Under the pieces are notes generated by a model. The model had not been told where the DNA came from and made no database searches. It saw only the letters and a program-made list of their open reading frames with translations. A stretch of 64,000 nt of DNA from Limanda limanda. Lineage: Eukaryota; Chordata; Actinopteri; Pleuronectiformes; Pleuronectidae. Below are positions 50,101-61,678 of the stretch, piece after piece (position 1 is the stretch's first letter; every line of letters starts with the position of its first letter). The translations under genes were made by a program, and so were the position numbers. Location: positions 1 through 64,000 of the forward strand of contig NW_026870564.1 of assembly GCF_963576545.1 (NCBI RefSeq), given 5' to 3'.

Positions 50101-52380
50101 AATCGATCTGCAGGACCCAAATTAGTCCAGATGCAACCACTTTCCAAGTCTCTCCGACCTTCACAAAAAAAGTTATTCAAGAATATCTCTTTCTCCTATG
50201 TGCTTTCATCCCTAACCCTAACCCTAACCCTTCCGAAAGTCGGAGAAGCTCAAGGATGGTACCGATCGATGCGCGCTACCCCATTTAGTGGGGGTAGAGC
50301 CTACTTGCAAGTCTCTCCGACCTTCACAAAAAAAGTTATTCAAGAATATCTCTTTCTCCTATGTGCTTTCATCCCTAACCCTAACCCTTCCGAAAGTCGG
50401 AGAAGCTCAAGGATGGTACCGATCGATGCGCGCTACCCCATTTAGTGGGGGTAGAGCCTACTTGCAAGTCTCTCCGACCTTCACAAAAAAAGTTATTCAA
50501 GAATATCTCTTTCTCCTATGTGCTTTCATCCCTAACCCTAACCCTAACCCTTCCGAAAGTCGGAGAAGCTCAAGGATGGTACCGATCGATGCGCGCAACC
50601 CCATTTAGTGGGGGTAGAGCCTACTTGCAAGTCTCTCCGACCTTCACAAAAAAAGTAATTCAAGAATATCTCCTCAGATTTGGGGGAATTTCGTCGGTCG
50701 ACCTCTTCCGAAGGTCGTACAAGCTCGGGGATGGTACCAATCGATCCGCAGGACCCAAATTAGTCCAGATGCAACCACTTTCCAAGTCTCTCCGACCTTC
50801 ACAAAAAAAGTTATTCAAGAATATCTCTTTCTCCTATGTGCTTTCATCCCTAACCCTAACCCTAACCCTTCCGAAAGTCGGAGAAGCTCAAGGATGGTAC
50901 CGATCGATGCGCGCTACCCCATTTAGTGGGGGTAGAGCCTACTTGCAAGTCTCTCCGACCTTCACAAAAAAAGTTATTCAAGAATATCTCTTTCTCCTAT
51001 GTGCTTTCATCCCTAACCCTAACCCTAACCCTTCCGAAAGTCGGAGAAGCTCAAGGATGGTACCGATCGATGCGCGCAACCCCATTTAGTGGGGGTAGAG
51101 CCTACTTGCAAGTCTCTCCGACCTTCACAAAAAAAGTTATTCAAGAATATCTCCTCAGATTTGGGGGAATTTCGTCGGTCGACCTCTTCCGAAGGTCGTA
51201 CAAGCTCGGGGATGGTACCAATCGATCCGCAGGACCCAAATTAGTCCAGATGCAACCACTTTCCAAGTCTCTCCGACCTTCACAAAAAAAGTTATTCAAG
51301 AATATCTCTTTCTCCTATGTGCTTTCATCCCTAACCCTAACCCTTCCGAAAGTCGGAGAAGCTCAAGGATGGTACCGATCGATGCGCGCTACCCCATTTA
51401 GTGGGGGTAGAGCCTACTTGCAAGTCTCTCCGACCTTCACAAAAAAAGTTATTCAAGAATATCTCTTTCTCCTATGTGCTTTCATCCCTAACCCTAACCC
51501 TAACCCTTCCGAAAGTCGGAGAAGCTCAAGGATGGTACCGATCGATGCGCGCAACCCCATTTAGTGGGGGTAGAGCCTACTTGCAAGTCTCTCCGACCTT
51601 CACAAAAAAGTTATTCAAGAATATCTCCTCAGATTTGGGGGAATTTCGTCGGTCGACCTCTTCCGAAGGTCGTACAAGCTCGGGGATGGTACCAATCGAT
51701 CCGCAGGACCCAAATTAGTCCAGATGCAACCACTTTCCAAGTCTCTCCGACCTTCACAAAAAAAGTTATTCAAGAATATCTCTTTCTCCTATGTGCTTTC
51801 ATCCCTAACCCTAACCCTAACCCTTCCGAAAGTCGGAGAAGCTCAAGGATGGTACCGATCGATGCGCGCTACCCCATTTAGTGGGGGTAGAGCCTACTTG
51901 CAAGTCTCTCCGACCTTCACAAAAAAAGTTATTCAAGAATATCTCTTTCTCCTATGTGCTTTCATCCCTAACCCTAACCCTTCCGAAAGTCGGAGAAGCT
52001 CAAGGATGGTACCGATCGATGCGCGCTACCCCATTTAGTGGGGGTAGAGCCTACTTGCAAGTCTCTCCGACCTTCACAAAAAAAGTTATTCAAGAATATC
52101 TCCTCAGATTTGGGGGAATTTCGTCGGTCGACCTCTTCCGAAGGTCGTACAAGCTCGGGGATGGTACCAATCGATCCGCAGGACACAAATTAGTCCAGAT
52201 GCAACCACTTTCCAAGTCTCTCCGACCTTCACAAAAAAAGTTATTCAAGAATATCTCTTTCTCCTATGTGCTTTCATCCCTAACCCTAACCCTAACCCTT
52301 CCGAAAGTCGGAGAAGCTCAAGGATGGTACCGATCGATGCGCGCTACCCCATTTAGTGGGGGTAGAGCCTACTTGCAAGT
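47107..52380 (+). repeat. 5,274-bp 33-mer unit, copy 1
   Basis: The unit contains 19 A, 4 short A and 10 B monomers. Their consensus lengths sum to 5,275; the copy is 5,274 because one B head has six A instead of seven (51604-51609). GCTCCAGG is at C 47690. Except for the sites listed under copy 2, monomer types and landmarks match copy 2 in order. Confidence 0.93.
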
Positions 52381-55300
52381 CTCTCCGACCTTCACAAAAA
52401 AAGTTATTCAAGAATATCTCTTTCTCCTATGTGCTTTCATCCCTAACCCTAACCCTAACCCTTCCGAAAGTCGGAGAAGCTCAAGGATGGTACCGATCGA
52501 TGCGCGCAACCCCATTTAGTGGGGGTAGAGCCTACTTGCAAGTCTCTCCGACCTTCACAAAAAAAGTTATTCAAGAATATCTCCTCAGATTTGGGGGAAT
52601 TTCGTCGGTCGACCTCTTCCGAAGGTCGTACAAGCTCGGGGATGGTACCAATCGATCCGCAGGACCCAAATTAGTCCAGATGCAACCACTTTCCAAGTCT
52701 CTCCGACCTTCACAAAAAAAGTTATTCAAGAATATCTCTTTCTCCTATGTGCTTTCATCCCTAACCCTAACCCTAACCCTTTCGAAAGTCGGAGAAGCTC
52801 AAGGATGGTACCGATCGATGCGCGCTACCCCATTTAGTGGGGGTAGAGCCTACTTGCAAGTCTCTCCGACCTTCACAAAAAAAGTTATTCAAGAATATCT
52901 CTTTCTCCTATGTGCTTTCATCCCTAACCCTAACCCTAACCCTTCCGAAAGTCGGAGAAGCTCCAGGATGGTACCGATCGATGCGCGCTACCCCATTTAG
53001 TGGGGGTAGAGCCTACTTGCAAGTCTCTCCGACCTTCACAAAAAAAGTTATTCAAGAATATCTCCTCAGATTTGGGGGAATTTCGTCGGTCGACCTCTTC
53101 CGAAGGTCGTACAAGCTCGGGGATGGTACCAATCGATCCGCAGGACACAAATTAGTCCAGATGCAACCACTTTCCAAGTCTCTCCGACCTTCACAAAAAA
53201 AGTTATTCAAGAATATCTCTTTCTCCTATGTGCTTTCATCCCTAACCCTAACCCTAACCCTTCCGAAAGTCGGAGAAGCTCAAGGATGGTACCGATCGAT
53301 GCGCGCTACCCCATTTAGTGGGGGTAGAGCCTACTTGCAAGTCTCTCCGACCTTCACAAAAAAAGTTATTCAAGAATATCTCTTTCTCCTATGTGCTTTC
53401 ATCCCTAACCCTAACCCTTCCGAAAGTCGGAGAAGCTCAAGGATGGTACCGATCGATGCGCGCAACCCCATTTAGTGGGGGTAGAGCCTACTTGCAAGTC
53501 TCTCCGACCTTCACAAAAAAAGTTATTCAAGAATATCTCCTCAGATTTGGGGGAATTTCGTCGGTCGACCTCTTCCGAAGGTCGTACAAGCTCGGGGATT
53601 GTACCAATCGATCCGCAGGACCCAAATTAGTCCAGATGCAACCACTTTCCAAGTCTCTCCGACCTTCACAAAAAAAGTTATTCAAGAATATCTCTTTCTC
53701 CTATGTGCTTTCATCCCTAACCCTAACCCTAACCCTTCCGAAAGTCGGAGAAGCTCAAAGATGGTACCGATCGATGCGCGCTACCCCATTTAGTGGGGGT
53801 AGAGCCTACTTGCAAGTCTCTCCGACCTTCACAAAAAAAGTTATTCAAGAATATCTCTTTCTCCTATGTGCTTTCATCCCTAACCCTAACCCTAACCCTT
53901 CCGAAAGTCGGAGAAGCTCAAGGATGGTACCGATCGATGCGCGCTACCCCATTTAGTGGGGGTAGAGCCTACTTGCAAGTCTCTCCGACCTTCACAAAAA
54001 AAGTTATTCAAGAATATCTCTTTCTCCTATGTGCTTTCATCCCTAACCCTAACCCTAACCCTTCCGAAAGTCGGAGAAGCTCAAGGATGGTACCGATCGA
54101 TGCGCGCTACCACATTTAGTGGGGGTAGAGCCTACTTGCAAGTCTCTCCGACCTTCACAAAAAAAGTTATTCAAGAATATCTCTTTCTCCTATGTGCTTT
54201 CATCCCTAACCCTAACCCTAACCCTTCCGAAAGTCGGAGAAGCTCAAGGATGGTACCGATCGATGCGCGCAACCCCATTTAGTGGGGGTAGAGCCTACTT
54301 GCAAGTCTCTCCGACCTTCACAAAAAAAGTAATTCAAGAATATCTCCTCAGATTTGGGGGAATTTCGTCGGTCGACCTCTTCCGAAGGTCGTACAAGCTC
54401 GGGGATGGTACCAATCGATCCGCAGGACCCAAATTAGTCCAGATGCAACCACTTTCCAAGTCTCTCCGACCTTCACAAAAAAAGTTATTCAAGAATATCT
54501 CTTTCTCCTATGTGCTTTCATCCCTAACCCTAACCCTAACCCTTCCGAAAGTCGGAGAAGCTCAAGGATAGTACCGATCGATGCGCGCTACCCCATTTAG
54601 TGGGGGTAGAGCCTACTTGCAAGTCTCTCCGACCTTCACAAAAAAAGTTATTCAAGAATATCTCTTTCTCCTATGTGCTTTCATCCCTAACCCTAACCCT
54701 AACCCTTCCGAAAGTCGGAGAAGCTCAAGGATGGTACCGATCGATGCGCGCTACCCCATTTAGTGGGGGTAGAGCCTACTTGCAAGTCTCTCCGACCTTC
54801 ACAAAAAAAGTTATTCAAGAATATCTCCTCAGATTTGGGGGAATTTCGTCGGTCGACCTCTTCCGAAGGTCGTACAAGCTCGGGGATGGTACCAATCGTT
54901 CCGCAGGACACAAATTAGTTCAGATGCAACCACTTTCCAAGTCTCTCCGACCTTCACAAAAAAAGTTATTCAAGAATATCTCTTTCTCCTATGTGCTTTC
55001 ATCCCTAACCCTAACCCTAACCCTTCCGAAAGTCGGAGAAGCTCAAGGATGGTACCGATCGATGCGCGCTACCCCATTTAGTGGGGGTAGAGCCTACTTG
55101 CAAGTCTCTCCGACCTTCACAAAAAAAGTTATTCAAGAATATCTCTTTCTCCTATGTGCTTTCATCCCTAACCCTAACCCTAACCCTTCCGAAAGTCGGA
55201 GAAGCTCAAGGATGGTACCGATCGATGCGCGCAACCCCATTTAGTGGGGGTAGAGCCTACTTGCAAGTCTCTCCGACCTTCACAAAAAAAGTTATTCAAG

Positions 55301-57655
55301 AATATCTCCTCAGATTTGGGGGAATTTCGTCGGTCGACCTCTTCCGAAGGTCGTACAAGCTCGGGGATGGTACCAATCGATCTGCAGGACCCAAATTAGT
55401 CCAGATGCAACCACTTTCCAAGTCTCTCCGACCTTCACAAAAAAAGTTATTCAAGAATATCTCTTTCTCCTATGTGCTTTCATCCCTAACCCTAACCCTA
55501 ACCCTTCCGAAAGTCGGAGAAGCTCAAGGATGGTACCGATCGATGCGCGCTACCCCATTTAGTGGGGGTAGAGCCTACTTGCAAGTCTCTCCGACCTTCA
55601 CAAAAAAAGTTATTCAAGAATATCTCTTTCTCCTATGTGCTTTCATCCCTAACCCTAACCCTTCCGAAAGTCGGAGAAGCTCAAGGATGGTACCGATCGA
55701 TGCGCGCTACCCCATTTAGTGGGGGTAGAGCCTACTTGCAAGTCTCTCCGACCTTCACAAAAAAAGTTATTCAAGAATATCTCTTTCTCCTATGTGCTTT
55801 CATCCCTAACCCTAACCCTAACCCTTCCGAAAGTCGGAGAAGCTCAAGGATGGTACCGATCGATGCGCGCAACCCCATTTAGTGGGGGTAGAGCCTACTT
55901 GCAAGTCTCTCCGACCTTCACAAAAAAAGTAATTCAAGAATATCTCCTCAGATTTGGGGGAATTTCGTCGGTCGACCTCTTCCGAAGGTCGTACAAGCTC
56001 GGGGATGGTACCAATCGATCCGCAGGACCCAAATTAGTCCAGATGCAACCACTTTCCAAGTCTCTCCGACCTTCACAAAAAAAGTTATTCAAGAATATCT
56101 CTTTCTCCTATGTGCTTTCATCCCTAACCCTAACCCTAACCCTTCCGAAAGTCGGAGAAGCTCAAGGATGGTACCGATCGATGCGCGCTACCCCATTTAG
56201 TGGGGGTAGAGCCTACTTGCAAGTCTCTCCGACCTTCACAAAAAAAGTTATTCAAGAATATCTCTTTCTCCTATGTGCTTTCATCCCTAACCCTAACCCT
56301 AACCCTTCCGAAAGTCGGAGAAGCTCAAGGATGGTACCGATCGATGCGCGCAACCCCATTTAGTGGGGGTAGAGCCTACTTGCAAGTCTCTCCGACCTTC
56401 ACAAAAAAAGTTATTCAAGAATATCTCCTCAGATTTGGGGGAATTTCGTCGGTCGACCTCTTCCGAAGGTCGTACAAGCTCGGGGATGGTACCAATCGAT
56501 CCGCAGGACCCAAATTAGTCCAGATGCAACCACTTTCCAAGTCTCTCCGACCTTCACAAAAAAAGTTATTCAAGAATATCTCTTTCTCCTATGTGCTTTC
56601 ATCCCTAACCCTAACCCTTCCGAAAGTCGGAGAAGCTCAAGGATGGTACCGATCGATGCGCGCTACCCCATTTAGTGGGGGTAGAGCCTACTTGCAAGTC
56701 TCTCCGACCTTCACAAAAAAAGTTATTCAAGAATATCTCTTTCTCCTATGTGCTTTCATCCCTAACCCTAACCCTAACCCTTCCGAAAGTCGGAGAAGCT
56801 CAAGGATGGTACCGATCGATGCGCGCAACCCCATTTAGTGGGGGTAGAGCCTACTTGCAAGTCTCTCCGACCTTCACAAAAAAAGTTATTCAAGAATATC
56901 TCCTCAGATTTGGGGGAATTTCGTCGGTCGACCTCTTCCGAAGGTCGTACAAGCTCGGGGATGGTACCAATCGATCCGCAGGACCCAAATTAGTCCAGAT
57001 GCAACCACTTTCCAAGTCTCTCCGACCTTCACAAAAAAAGTTATTCAAGAATATCTCTTTCTCCTATGTGCTTTCATCCCTAACCCTAACCCTAACCCTT
57101 CCGAAAGTCGGAGAAGCTCAAGGATGGTACCGATCGATGCGCGCTACCCCATTTAGTGGGGGTAGAGCCTACTTGCAAGTCTCTCCGACCTTCACAAAAA
57201 AAGTTATTCAAGAATATCTCTTTCTCCTATGTGCTTTCATCCCTAACCCTAACCCTTCCGAAAGTCGGAGAAGCTCAAGGATGGTACCGATCGATGCGCG
57301 CTACCCCATTTAGTGGGGGTAGAGCCTACTTGCAAGTCTCTCCGACCTTCACAAAAAAAGTTATTCAAGAATATCTCCTCAGATTTGGGGGAATTTCGTC
57401 GGTCGACCTCTTCCGAAGGTCGTACAAGCTCGGGGATGGTACCAATCGATCCGCAGGACACAAATTAGTCCAGATGCAACCACTTTCCAAGTCTCTCCGA
57501 CCTTCACAAAAAAAGTTATTCAAGAATATCTCTTTCTCCTATGTGCTTTCATCCCTAACCCTAACCCTAACCCTTCCGAAAGTCGGAGAAGCTCAAGGAT
57601 GGTACTGATCGATGCGCGCTACCCCATTTAGTGGGGGTAGAGCCTACTTGCAAGT
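52381..57655 (+). repeat. 5,275-bp 33-mer unit, copy 2
   Basis: This is the direct tandem copy of 47107-52380. GCTCCAGG is at C 52964, 5,274 bp after its partner. Private changes I located are T at 53600 (GATTGTACC), A at 54570 (GATAGTACC) and T at 57606 (TACTGATC); all three abolish a KpnI site. With the one-base A-tract difference this is about 99.9% identity. Confidence 0.93.
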
Positions 57656-59738
57656 CTCTCCGACCTTCACAAAAAAAGTTATTCAAGAATATCTCTTTCT
57701 CCTATGTGCTTTCATCCCTAACCCTAACCCTAACCCTTCCGAAAGTCGGAGAAGCTCAAGGATGGTACCGATCGATGCGCGCAACCCCATTTAGTGGGGG
57801 TAGAGCCTACTTGCAAGTCTCTCCGACCTTCACAAAAAAAGTTATTCAAGAATATCTCTTTCTCCTATGTGCTTTCATCCCTAACCCTAACCCTAACCCT
57901 TCCGAAAGTCGGAGAAGCTCAAGGATGGTACCGATCGATGCGCGCAACCCCATTTAGTGGGGGTAGAGCCTACTTGCAAGTCTCTCCGACCTTCACAAAA
58001 AAAGTAATTCAAGAATATCTCCTCAGATTTGGGGGAATTTCGTCGGTCGACCTCTTCCGAAGGTCGTACAAGCTCGGGGATGGTACCAATCGATCCGCAG
58101 GACCCAAATTAGTCCAGATGCAACCACTTTCCAAGTCTCTCCGACCTTCACAAAAAAAGTTATTCAAGAATATCTCTTTCTCCTATGTGCTTTCATCCCT
58201 AACCCTAACCCTAACCCTTCCGAAAGTCGGAGAAGCTCAAGGATGGTACCGATCGATGCGCGCTACCCCATTTAGTGGGGGCAGAGCCTACTTGCAAGTC
58301 TCTCCGACCTTCACAAAAAAAGTTATTCAAGAATATCTCTTTCTCCTATGTGCTTTCATCCCTAACCCTAACCCTTCCGAAAGTCGGAAAAGCTCAAGGA
58401 TGGTACCGATCGATGCGCGCTACCCCATTTAGTGGGGGTAGAGCCTACTTGCAAGTCTCTCCGACCTTCACAAAAAAAGTTATTCAAGAATATCTCTTTC
58501 TCCTATGTGCTTTCATCCCTAACCCTAACCCTTCCGAAAGTCGGAGAAGCTCAAGGATGGTACCGATCGATGCGCGCAACCCCATTTAGTGGGGGTAGAG
58601 CCTACTTGCAAGTCTCTCCGACCTTCACAAAAAAAGTAATTCAAGAATATCTCCTCAGATTTGGGGGAATTTCGTCGGTCGACCTCTTCCGAAGGTCGTA
58701 CAAGCTCGGGGATGGTACCAATCGATCCGCAGGACCCAAATTAGTCCAGATGCAACCACTTTCCAAGTCTCTCCGACCTTCACAAAAAAAGTTATTCAAG
58801 AATATCTCTTTCTCCTATGTGCTTTCATCCCTAACCCTAACCCTAACCCTTCCGAAAGTCGGAGAAGCTCAAGGATGGTACCTATCGATGCGCGCTACCC
58901 CATTTAGTGGGGGTAGAGCCTACTTGCAAGTCTCTCCGACCTTCACAAAAAAAGTTATTCAAGAATATCTCCTCAGATTTGGGGGAATTTCGTCGGTCGA
59001 CCTCTTTCGAAGGTCGTACAAGCTCGGGGATGGTACCAATCGATCCGCAGGACCCAAATTAGTCCAGATGCAACCACTTTCCAAGTCTCTCCGACCTTCA
59101 CAAAAAAAGTTATTCAAGAATATCTCTTTCTCCTATGTGCTTTCATCCCTAACCCTAACCCTAACCCTTCCGAAAGTCGGAGAAGCTCAAGGATGGTACC
59201 GATCGATGCGCGCTACCCCATTTAGTGGGGGTAGAGCCTACTTGCAAGTCTCTCCGACCTTCACAAAAAAAGTTATTCAAGAATATCTCTTTCTCCTATG
59301 TGCTTTCATCCCTAACCCTAACCCTAACCCTTCCGAAAGTCGGAGAAGCTCAAGGATGGTACCGATCGATGCGCGCTACCCCATTTAGTGGGGGTAGAGC
59401 CTACTTGCAAGTCTCTCCGACCTTCACAAAAAAAGTTATTCAAGAATATCTCTTTCTCCTATGTGCTTTCATCCCTAACCCTAACCCTAACCCTTCCGAA
59501 AGTCGGAGAAGCTCAAGGATGGTACCGATCGATGCGCGCAACCCCATTTAGTGGGGGTAGAGCCTACTTGCAAGTCTCTCCGACCTTCACAAAAAAAGTT
59601 ATTCAAGAATATCTCTTTCTCCTATGTGCTTTCATCCCTAACCCTAACCCTAACCCTTCCGAAAGTCGGAGAAGCTCAAGGATGGTACCGATCGATGCGC
59701 GCAACCCCATTTAGTGGGGGTAGAGCCTACTTGCAAGT

Positions 59739-61678
59739 CTCTCCGACCTTCACAAAAAAAGTAATTCAAGAATATCTCCTCAGATTTGGGGGAATTTCGT
59801 CGGTCGACCTCTTCCGAAGGTCGTACAAGCTCGGGGATGGTACCAATCGATCTGCAGGACCCAAATTAGTCCAGATGCAACCACTTTCCAAGTCGCTCCG
59901 ACCTTCACAAAAAAAGTTATTCAAGAATATCTCTTTCTCCTATGTGCTTTCATCCCTAACCCTAACCCTAACCCTTCCGAAAGTCGGAGAAGCTCAAGGA
60001 TGGTACCGATCGATGCGCGCTACCCCATTTAGTGGGGGCAGAGCCTACTTGCAAGTCTCTCCGACCTTCACAAAAAAAGTTATTCAAGAATATCTCTTTC
60101 TCCTATGTGCTTTCATCCCTAACCCTAACCCTAACCCTTCCGAAAGTCGGAGAAGCTCAAGGATGGTACCGATCGATGCGCGCTACCCCATTTAGTGGGG
60201 GTAGAGCCTACTTGCAAGTCTCTCCGACCTTCACAAAAAAAGTTATTCAAGAATATCTCTTTCTCCTATGTGCTTTCATCCCTAACCCTAACCCTAACCC
60301 TTCCGAAAGTCGGAGAAGCTCAAGGATGGTACCGATCGATGCGCGCTACCACATTTAGTGGGGGTAGAGCCTACTTGCAAGTCTCTCCGACCTTCACAAA
60401 AAAAGTTATTCAAGAATATCTCTTTCTCCTATGTGCTTTCATCCCTAACCCTAACCCTAACCCTTCCGAAAGTCGGAGAAGCTCAAGGATGGTACCGATC
60501 GATGCGCGCAACCCCATTTAGTGGGGGTAGAGCCTACTTGCAAGTCTCTCCGACCTTCACAAAAAAAGTTATTCAAGAATATCTCTTTCTCCTATGTGCT
60601 TTCATCCCTAACCCTAACCCTAACCCTTCCGAAAGTCGGAGAAGCTCAAGGATGGTACCGATCGATGCGCGCAACCCCATTTAGTGGGGGTAGAGCCTAC
60701 TTGCAAGTCTCTCCGACCTTCACAAAAAAAGTAATTCAAGAATATCTCCTCAGATTTGGGGGAATTTCGTCGGTCGACCTCTTCCGAAGGTCGTACAAGC
60801 TCGGGGATGGTACCAATCGATCCGCAGGACCCAAATTAGTCCAGATGCAACCACTTTCCAAGTCGCTCCGACCTTCACAAAAAAAGTTATTCAAGAATAT
60901 CTCTTTCTCCTATGTGCTTTCATCCCTAACCCTAACCCTAACCCTTCCGAAAGTCGGAGAAGCTCAAGGATGGTACCGATCGATGCGCGCTACCCCATTT
61001 AGTGGGGGCAGAGCCTACTTGCAAGTCTCTCCGACCTTCACAAAAAAAGTTATTCAAGAATATCTCTTTCTCCTATGTGCTTTCATCCCTAACCCTAACC
61101 CTAACCCTTCCGAAAGTCGGAGAAGCTCAAGGATGGTACTGATCGATGCGCGCTACCCCATTTAGTGGGGGTAGAGCCTACTTGCAAGTCTCTCCGACCT
61201 TCACAAAAAAAGTTATTCAAGAATATCTCTTTCTCCTATGTGCTTTCATCCCTAACCCTAAACCTAACCCTTCCGAAAGTCGGAGAAGCTCAAGGATGGT
61301 ACCGATCGATGCGCGCAACCCCATTTAGTGGGGGTAGAGCCTACTTGCAAGTCTCTCCGACCTTCACAAAAAAAGTAATTCAAGAATATCTCCTCAGATT
61401 TGGGGGAATTTCGTCGGTCGACCTCTTCCGAAGGTCGTACAAGCTCGGGGATGGTACCAATCGATCCGCAGGACCCAAATTAGTCCAGATGCAACCACTT
61501 TCCAAGTCTCTCCGACCTTCACAAAAAAAGTTATTCAAGAATATCTCTTTCTCCTATGTGCTTTCATCCCTAACCCTAACCCTAACCCTTCCGAAAGTCG
61601 GAGAAGCTCAAGGATGGTACTGATCGATGCGCGCTACCCCATTTAGTGGGGGTAGAGCCTACTTGCAAGTCTCTCCGA
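59739..61678 (+). repeat. 970-bp 6-mer duplication and its diverging continuation
   Basis: AGTCGCTCCG, a T-to-G change at the B-A boundary, occurs at 59895 and 60865, exactly 970 bp apart, and nowhere else in the window. The duplicated unit is B plus five A monomers (155 + 5x163 = 970), 59739-60708 then from 60709. GGGGGCAG follows at the same slot in both copies. The second copy departs after two further A monomers. Confidence 0.85.
61241..61271 (-). repeat. Telomere-type tract with an internal base change
   Basis: The third C-run of this tract is changed: C to A at 61262 gives TAAACCTAACCC in place of TAACCCTAACCC. This is the only point change inside a telomere-type tract that I noticed among roughly 289. 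It would interrupt one of the four G-runs on the minus strand. Confidence 0.85.

Noticed and set aside
1752..57461. Minus-strand open frames of about 70-90 codons
   Set aside because: Most appear only where the B variant GGACACAAA creates a GTG start on the minus strand; others depend on single-base indels. They are shadows of the repeat.
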